DNA from: CAYOHY01 sp964403885
GTDB taxonomy: Bacteria > Actinomycetota > Coriobacteriia > Anaerosomatales > PHET01
Assembly (NCBI GenBank): GCA_964403885.1
Contig: CAYOHY010000060.1
Location: 1 to 10,502, forward strand
Direction of reading: 5' to 3'
DNA length: 10,502 bases
Of the stretch, positions 5,991 to 10,502 are shown piece after piece; the stretch's first letter is position 1, and each line of letters begins with the position of its first letter. The notes beneath the pieces were generated by a model. That model had not been told where the DNA came from, ran no database searches, and was given only the letters and a program-made list of their open reading frames with translations. A program made the position numbers and the translations under genes.

Positions 5991-7097
5991 ATGCGTCTAC
6001 GCGTGCCCGCATCGAAGGTTCGCGTACCAAGGCTTCGGCCGCGTACGAGCGGTGGCGCCTTGGCCGCTTTCATCGCTGTCGCTGTGGTCGGCGCGATGAT
6101 GCTGGCCGCGGGCACCTACGTGGTCAAGGCTTCGACTCGCCGAGCGGCCGTTCCGCGTGTGTCGCTCGCATCGGCTGACTCGGTTGCGGTCTCGACTCCC
6201 GCCACGGTGTCGGCGGGTACCGTCGAAGTGCCCGATCTCGACGGCATGGCCCTCGAGGAGGCCCGCACGATCCTGACCGCGGCCGGCTTCAAGATCGAGA
6301 TCCGTTCCGAAGAGGCGAGTGCGGCCGGTGCCGTCCGGCGCGTGGCCGGCCAGGACCCGCGCGCGGGCACCCTCGTTGACGTTGGTACGCCGGTCATCTT
6401 GTCGGTTGAGGTCGTCGCACCCACCCCGAAGACCACGACGCCTGTCGTCGCGCCAGCCGCTCGGTGGGTGGTCTGTATCGACCCCGGACACCAGGCCCGC
6501 TCTGACGCATCGCCTGAGCCGGTGGGGCCCGGGTCGAAGACCACGAAAGCCAAGGTCACCGGTGGTGCCACCGGAACCGAGACGCGTATCCCCGAGTATG
6601 AGATCGCCCTCCAGATCTCGATGAACCTCAAGCGGCGACTCGAGGCGCAGGGCGTGAGGGTGGTCATGACACGCACCACCAACGATGTGAACTTGAGCAA
6701 CGCCGAGAGGGCCCAGATCGCAAGCCGACAGCATGCGGACCTCTTCGTCAGGATCCACGGCGACGGCAGTCCCGACTCCGCCACCTCCGGAATCTCGACG
6801 TTGTATCCCGCTTCCAACAAGTGGACGCGTCTGTTCGCTGCGCGTTCGAAGCGAGCGGCGCAGCTCGTACAGTTGGGTGCTGTTGGGGCCACCGGTGCGA
6901 TGGATCGTGGGATCAAACCCCGGCAGGACCTCTCGGGGTTCAACTGGGCCACAGTCCCCTCGGTCCTTGTGGAGACAGGCTTTCTCTCCAACCCTGTCGA
7001 GGACAGGTTGCTCGCAAGTCCGCACTATCAGGACAAGTTGGCCCAAGGAATCGCCGACGGGACGATGGACTTTCTCAAGGAGCAGGAGGCCCGGTGA
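5991..7097 (+). CDS. Membrane-anchored N-acetylmuramoyl-L-alanine amidase with PASTA domain (Amidase_3)
   Basis: A 368-residue cell-wall hydrolase expected to cut the amide bond between N-acetylmuramic acid and L-alanine in peptidoglycan, outside the membrane. A basic N-terminus (1-18) leads into a hydrophobic anchor at about 22-46. Residues about 78-141 form one PASTA domain (VPDLDGMALEEARTILTAAG), a module that binds peptidoglycan or muropeptides. A Thr/Pro linker follows. The Amidase_3 zinc domain runs from about 158 to 365. Its likely ligands are H167 (DPGHQ), E204 (PEYEIAL) and H256 (VRIHGDG), and E328 in VLVETGFLSNPVED is the expected catalytic glutamate. All four are present, so it looks active. 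ATG 5991 has AAAGGA 4 nt upstream. The next gene overlaps its stop by 4 nt, so they form an operon. It could serve in daughter-cell separation, wall turnover or spore/cell lysis; sequence alone does not decide. Confidence 0.93.
   Translation: MRLRVPASKVRVPRLRPRTSGGALAAFIAVAVVGAMMLAAGTYVVKASTRRAAVPRVSLASADSVAVSTPATVSAGTVEVPDLDGMALEEARTILTAAGFKIEIRSEEASAAGAVRRVAGQDPRAGTLVDVGTPVILSVEVVAPTPKTTTPVVAPAARWVVCIDPGHQARSDASPEPVGPGSKTTKAKVTGGATGTETRIPEYEIALQISMNLKRRLEAQGVRVVMTRTTNDVNLSNAERAQIASRQHADLFVRIHGDGSPDSATSGISTLYPASNKWTRLFAARSKRAAQLVQLGAVGATGAMDRGIKPRQDLSGFNWATVPSVLVETGFLSNPVEDRLLASPHYQDKLAQGIADGTMDFLKEQEAR
7084..7089 (+). promoter_or_regulatory. Consensus ribosome binding site inside the amidase 3' end
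   Basis: AGGAGG, a perfect Shine-Dalgarno, sits in the last codons of the amidase gene 4 nt before GTG 7094. It fixes the start of the downstream membrane protein and indicates translational coupling through the GTGA overlap. Confidence 0.75.
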
Positions 7098-7777
7098 GCG
7101 GAGCGACCAAAGCGGCACTTCTGGGCGCGCTTCTAGGCGTCGCGTTCTTGGCCGCCGGTGCGGTTGCGTACTTCCTGGGCCTGGTGCAACTCCCGGGGTC
7201 GCAGGCGTCGGTCGACAAGGTGCTCGTGATCGCGTCTGCCCCGGATGAGGAGGGTACAGAGCTCGCCTCGGTGGTCTTCGTCATCGACACGAAGACGGGT
7301 ACCGTGTCCTTGCCGGACACGTTCGCGCAGGTCACAGTCAGTGGCACGAGCGCTCGCACCGCCCGCGAGTCGCTGCCTTTTGGTGGGGGAGCGGCGGTGG
7401 CGCAGGCCCTGTCGTCCCAGACCGGGGGCACGCTTCCCTGGATCGTGGTGCACTCTGAGGAGTGGGCGCGCTTGATCGACCAGGCGGGCGGCATCCGGAT
7501 GTCGGTACCTGTGGGTGTGAGCGCCTATCGCGACGGGAAGCTCACGCTCGTGTCGCCGGGAGAGCGCGCGCTCACCGGCGACGAGGCTGTGGCCGTCGCT
7601 GCGGGTCTGCCGTTCCTTGACGAGGCCGTGCGCGAGGCGGTCGCAAAGGAGCTGTCCTCGGCCGTCTCGGCGGCGTTCGAGACCAGCCCGAGCACGCTCA
7701 AGGATCTTGTCGAGTCGCGCAGGGCGACAAGCTCATTGGACGCTCGACAGGTGCCCCTGTTGGGTTCTCAGCCCTAG
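7094..7777 (+). CDS. Membrane-anchored, degenerate LytR-CpsA-Psr (LCP)-like protein
   Basis: A 227-residue protein with an N-terminal hydrophobic anchor (about 7-31) and an extracytoplasmic domain. The order of segments resembles an LCP domain: VFVIDTKTGTVSLPDTF (about 61-77), GGGAAVAQALSSQTGG (97-112), IVVHSEEWARLIDQAGGI (117-134) and ALTGDEAVAVAAG (159-171). These parallel the LCP elements for strand/SIPRDT, helix, DYYV..F..LVD..GGV and LTGEQAL.YVR. LCP enzymes attach teichoic acids, capsule or other polymers to peptidoglycan. Here the Arg of PRD is absent (LPDT) and the Arg-rich pair after the AL.YVR element is replaced by AAG, so transferase activity is unlikely. The start is GTG 7094, in a GTGA overlap with the amidase stop, behind a perfect AGGAGG. 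The assignment is by eye; a merely LCP-like fold or an unrelated protein remains possible. The coding call itself is firm. Confidence 0.8.
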   Translation: MSGATKAALLGALLGVAFLAAGAVAYFLGLVQLPGSQASVDKVLVIASAPDEEGTELASVVFVIDTKTGTVSLPDTFAQVTVSGTSARTARESLPFGGGAAVAQALSSQTGGTLPWIVVHSEEWARLIDQAGGIRMSVPVGVSAYRDGKLTLVSPGERALTGDEAVAVAAGLPFLDEAVREAVAKELSSAVSAAFETSPSTLKDLVESRRATSSLDARQVPLLGSQP

Positions 7778-7818
7778 AGCACCATTGCGGCTGTGCTCAC
7801 CTGCGGGTTTGTGTGGTA

Positions 7819-7843
7819 TTGAACCCCTCTTAACCCGTATAAT
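7819..7843 (+). promoter_or_regulatory. Perfect TATAAT -10 box upstream of the envelope/polysaccharide genes
   Basis: TATAAT at 7838-7843 is a consensus -10 in a GC-rich background, placed in the 131-nt gap after the LCP-like gene. TTGAAC (7819-7824) resembles a -35, but its spacer is only 13 nt, and no better hexamer sits at 16-18 nt. Transcription would begin near 7850, giving a leader of about 60 nt. A small hairpin, CGTGG/CCACG (7848-7862), lies at the predicted 5' end. Confidence 0.6.
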
Positions 7844-7908
7844 CTTCCGTGGTACGCCCACGCGTTGGACCTGCCGGACCACGCACACCCAGGGAGTGCA
7901 GTCGTAGC

Positions 7909-8694
7909 ATGGAGAAGCAGCAGGGCACATCCCGTCTCGCGGTCGTTCTTTCGACGCTTCTGCTCGTCGTCGCCCTCGCGGCCTTCGGCGGCGCGTTCTA
8001 CTACTTCGACGGCATGACGCTCGTCAGTGATCTGGTTGCGGATTTCACAGCACCGGACGGCCCCAGCGCGCCTGTCTCGGCTCCCACCACGGCGACGGCC
8101 GGCAGCAAAGAGCTGGTTTTGCCCGACGGGATGCCCAAGGAGTTCGCGCTTCGTCTGTGGGCCGAGCAGGTCGAATCACAGCGCGTGATGAAGCGACTCG
8201 TCGCCGGTGATGTGACATCGCTCAAGATCGTGTCCGTGGACCGCAAGGGTGACGAGGCGTTCCTCAACTCCCGCATCACGTTCCGTGACGGTACGGCCGC
8301 ACCCGGTGTGATCGCGATGAGGCGCTACGGGAACACGTGGTACGTCGCGTGGGCCTCGTCGTCACGCCAAGGCGAGGCTGCCGAAGCGGTAGCGGCCGAG
8401 CTTCCGGATCCCGGTACCGTCGACATCGCACTGCTCAACACCATCATCGCCGAGCAGAAGAAGAGCAGCTCCATCACGCAGGAGTATGTCGACGGGAAGG
8501 TCCGTGAGATCACCGTGGGCAAAGTTCGGCCCGGGCCCAACACGGTGACACTCGCCGTTGAGATGGATGAGGATCACGAGAACGGCTACGCCGACATCGT
8601 CGCCATCAAGAAGCAGGTCGCGGGCGAGGACGCGTGGTTCCTTGCCCGCTTCAACAAGACAGGCACCGAGCCCAAGCCGGCTCCCAAGAAGTAG
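7909..8694 (+). CDS. Membrane-anchored protein with two repeated extracytoplasmic domains, function unknown
   Basis: A 261-residue protein. A hydrophobic segment at about 9-33 looks like an uncleaved signal anchor. A Pro/Ala/Thr-rich linker (48-66) and two similar-looking units follow, at about 78-150 and 172-250. Each unit starts with a helix-like stretch, then strands ending in a hydrophobic IAM/VAI pair, a basic residue and an aromatic strand (GNTWYVAW in the first, DAWFLARF in the second). This pattern resembles small cone-like or NTF2/cystatin-like domains, but I recognise no named family. The tail is PKPAPKK. ATG 7909 gives the most natural N-terminus, although its nearest purine-rich site (AGGGAG, 7891-7896) is 12 nt away. 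The gene lies 36 nt before the Wzz/BY-kinase, so both are likely transcribed from the TATAAT promoter, and a role alongside polysaccharide export is an inference from position only. Confidence 0.8.
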   Translation: MEKQQGTSRLAVVLSTLLLVVALAAFGGAFYYFDGMTLVSDLVADFTAPDGPSAPVSAPTTATAGSKELVLPDGMPKEFALRLWAEQVESQRVMKRLVAGDVTSLKIVSVDRKGDEAFLNSRITFRDGTAAPGVIAMRRYGNTWYVAWASSSRQGEAAEAVAAELPDPGTVDIALLNTIIAEQKKSSSITQEYVDGKVREITVGKVRPGPNTVTLAVEMDEDHENGYADIVAIKKQVAGEDAWFLARFNKTGTEPKPAPKK

Positions 8695-8730
8695 TCCGCA
8701 GATCGCTCAGCAGAAGGGGCCCACGGTACC

Positions 8731-10502
8731 GTGGAACTTCGCGACTATCTCAACGTAATCGTCGCCCGCAGGGGCGTCATCCTCTTGGCGACACTGATCG
8801 TGGGCGCGGTGGCACTCGCGGTGTCGCTCATCCAGCCCGCGGTCTACGAAGCTCAGGCGAAGGTGCTGATCCAGGAGAAGGACACCGCCTCGGCGCTGTT
8901 GGGTCAGGTGCTCCCGGACCTCTCGAGCCAGCCTGAGCGGGCGCTGCAGACCCAGGTCCAGCTCATCGAGGTCCGGCCCGTAGCGGAGGCCACGATCAAG
9001 GAGCTCGGGCTCGAGGAGTCGCCTGAGGTCCTGCTGAAGCGGGTCGATGTGGTCGGTATCGGGCAGACAAACGTGGTCGCCCTTACTGCACGCGCGTCAA
9101 CACCTGAAGAGGCGGCACAGATCGCCAACACGATGGCCGCGAAGTACGTTGCCGCGTCCAGGGAGCGCAAGCGCGCATCGATCAAGGAAGCCGCGGACGA
9201 GGTGGAGCAGCGCCTTGACCAGGCGAAGAGCGACATCCTCGCGCTGGGGCAGCGCATCAAGTCGAGCGGCAAGTCCGATGACCTGGCCGCTGAGCTTCAG
9301 ATCGCCACAGGTACCTACTCGACGCTGGCCGAGAAGCTTGAGTCGCTGAGGATCAACGAGCGGCTCGAGTCGGGTTCCGGTGCGGTCGTCCAGGCCGCGG
9401 TGCCCAACAGCAAGCCTGTGGAGCCCAACCCTTTGCGCAACACTGCCCTGGGCCTGGCAGTGGGTCTGGTCTTTGGCCTAGGTATGGCGTTCCTGTACGA
9501 GTATCTCGACAACACCATCAAGTCGACCGAGGAGGCCGAGAAGGTCTACGGCGCCACGGTGCTTGGCATCGTGCCTATGGACAAGCTTGAGAAGGGTGCG
9601 AAGCGGCGTCTCACGATCGTCGAGTCGCCCGGTTCGGCCGCAGCCGAATCGTACCGAGTCATTCGCAACTCCCTGGACTTCATCAACTTCGAGCACGATA
9701 TGAAGTCACTACTGATCACCTCGGGAGCTCCTGCCGAAGGCAAGTCGACCGTATCGGCGAACCTTGCGATGTCGCTGGCGCAGGCGGGCAAGAAGGTCGT
9801 CTTGGTCTCGTGCGACTTCCGACGGCCCACGACCGATCAGTTCTTCGGCGTCAACAACGTGGTGGGTCTGTCTGAGGTTCTGCTGGGCACGCACACGCTC
9901 AAGAGCGCATTGCAGCGTCCCGCCGGGGACCAGCTCCTCGTGCTGACGGCAGGCAAGATGCCACCCAACCCCAGTGAGCTTCTCGCATCGACCAAGATGA
10001 AGGAGATCATCGAGAGCCTTGAGGAGTGGGCCGACTGGGTGCTGATCGATACCCCGCCGGTGCTTGCGGTGGCCGACCCCGTCTCTGTCGCCCGGTGGGT
10101 CGACGGCGTGCTCATGGTGAGCAAGGCCGGTGAGTCCACGAAGGAAGCGGCACTGAAGGCCGTGGAGCTGGTGGGCAAGGTGGGCGCCCGCATCATCGGT
10201 GTCGTTGTGTGGGGCCTCGATGAGTCGAAGAACAGACCCGGTTACGGGTATGGCTACGGCTACTACACGGGCGGCTACTACTACTACCGCTCCTACTATG
10301 GATACGGACCGTCGAAGCCCGGCAAACAGGCAAAGAAGGCGCAGGTCGCGGCCTCAGGGCAGCTTGCTCTTCCTGACGAAGCAGAGTGGACGCCCGAAGT
10401 GGCGCCGGGCCGCAGGCTCGCCGCGGCGCTTGGCCGCATCCTGACGGGAGTCCTTGCGTTCTTGGTCGTGCTTGCGATCGCGGCCGTCGTCGCGTACTTC
10501 CT
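8731..10502 (+). CDS. Wzz/BY-kinase: polysaccharide co-polymerase fused to tyrosine kinase (3' end beyond window)
   Basis: At least 590 residues; the frame is open at the right edge. It combines an N-terminal Wzz chain-length domain with a cytoplasmic bacterial tyrosine kinase, the arrangement that controls capsule or exopolysaccharide polymerisation and export. The N-terminus is MELRDYLNVIVARR, and TM1 lies at about 14-36. The external region includes a helical, charged stretch, then a Pro motif (VPNSKPVEPNP) before TM2 (237-256). The kinase part has ESYRVIR (E306, R309, R312), the EX2RX2R oligomerisation motif. Walker A is GAPAEGKST (332-340). Walker A' reads VLVSCDFRRP (357-366), with Ser360 where Asp is usual. 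Walker B is VLIDTPP (437-443). A Tyr/Gly cluster follows at 505-525, with 12 tyrosines in 21 residues. After it comes a Lys-rich linker and another hydrophobic segment from about 570. GTG 8731 is the first start after an in-frame TAG at 8692; GAAGGGG lies 11 nt upstream. Confidence 0.93.
   Translation, partial: MELRDYLNVIVARRGVILLATLIVGAVALAVSLIQPAVYEAQAKVLIQEKDTASALLGQVLPDLSSQPERALQTQVQLIEVRPVAEATIKELGLEESPEVLLKRVDVVGIGQTNVVALTARASTPEEAAQIANTMAAKYVAASRERKRASIKEAADEVEQRLDQAKSDILALGQRIKSSGKSDDLAAELQIATGTYSTLAEKLESLRINERLESGSGAVVQAAVPNSKPVEPNPLRNTALGLAVGLVFGLGMAFLYEYLDNTIKSTEEAEKVYGATVLGIVPMDKLEKGAKRRLTIVESPGSAAAESYRVIRNSLDFINFEHDMKSLLITSGAPAEGKSTVSANLAMSLAQAGKKVVLVSCDFRRPTTDQFFGVNNVVGLSEVLLGTHTLKSALQRPAGDQLLVLTAGKMPPNPSELLASTKMKEIIESLEEWADWVLIDTPPVLAVADPVSVARWVDGVLMVSKAGESTKEAALKAVELVGKVGARIIGVVVWGLDESKNRPGYGYGYGYYTGGYYYYRSYYGYGPSKPGKQAKKAQVAASGQLALPDEAEWTPEVAPGRRLAAALGRILTGVLAFLVVLAIAAVVAYF

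Noticed and set aside
5918..6178. A short plus-strand frame starting MAEQGTHNPWVAGSSPAGPT
   Set aside because: Its N-terminus is translated from the CAT tRNA and the rest is out of frame inside the amidase gene.
5997..7118. A 373-codon minus-strand frame opposite the amidase
   Set aside because: Antisense shadow of a gene with all amidase active-site residues; no family features of its own.
7777..7798. Small hairpin GAGCAC/GTGCTC after the LCP-like gene as a terminator
   Set aside because: Only six base pairs with a 10-nt loop and no T-run after it; too weak to call.
7849..7851. Upstream GTG start for the protein at 7909
   Set aside because: It coincides with the predicted transcription start 6 nt after TATAAT and has no ribosome-binding site. 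The 20 extra residues are polar and would precede a clean signal anchor.

Overview
The window is uniformly GC-rich, has no sign of plasmid, phage or insertion-sequence DNA, and reads as a stretch of ordinary chromosome. I infer a high-GC Gram-positive (Actinobacteria), with Coriobacteriia or a close relative most likely. The reasons are the order pyruvate phosphate dikinase - dGTPase-like protein - DnaG - primary sigma factor, the Lys/Ala-rich N-terminal tail of the sigma factor, tRNA genes with encoded CCA ends, and a PASTA-domain peptidoglycan amidase. This placement rests on gene content and order only.

Layout. Bases 2-556 are the 3' end of ppdK (C-terminal PEP/pyruvate domain), followed by a strong hairpin. 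Bases 619-4013 and 4038-5528 form a same-strand information-processing cluster: a small three-helix membrane protein, a dGTP triphosphohydrolase-like HD protein (dgt), DNA primase (dnaG) and the primary sigma factor (rpoD/sigA). It resembles the classical macromolecular-synthesis operon, with no rpsU visible and dgt upstream of dnaG. Two hairpins follow. A short RNA region comes next: tRNA-Asn(GTT) on the minus strand, and a CAT-anticodon tRNA on the plus strand, each with a plausible sigma-70-type promoter in the spacer between them.

From 5991 to the right edge the genes concern the cell envelope. A membrane-anchored PASTA plus Amidase_3 N-acetylmuramoyl-L-alanine amidase starts 12 nt after the CAT tRNA. 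It overlaps by 4 nt a protein that looks like a LytR-CpsA-Psr (LCP) domain lacking its catalytic arginines. A perfect TATAAT box then precedes a membrane-anchored protein with two apparently repeated extracytoplasmic domains. The last gene is a single-chain Wzz/BY-kinase (polysaccharide co-polymerase fused to a tyrosine kinase) that runs off the window.

How they fit together. The first half couples nucleotide pool control, replication priming and transcription initiation. The second half looks like peptidoglycan hydrolysis next to the beginning of an exopolysaccharide/capsule locus. The least routine features are the degenerate LCP-like protein, the BY-kinase with an altered Walker A' motif and an extra hydrophobic segment after its tyrosine cluster, and the duplicated-domain envelope protein. 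I see no CRISPR array, no mobile element and no clearly new defence or biosynthetic system. No stretch over 300 bases lacks a gene.
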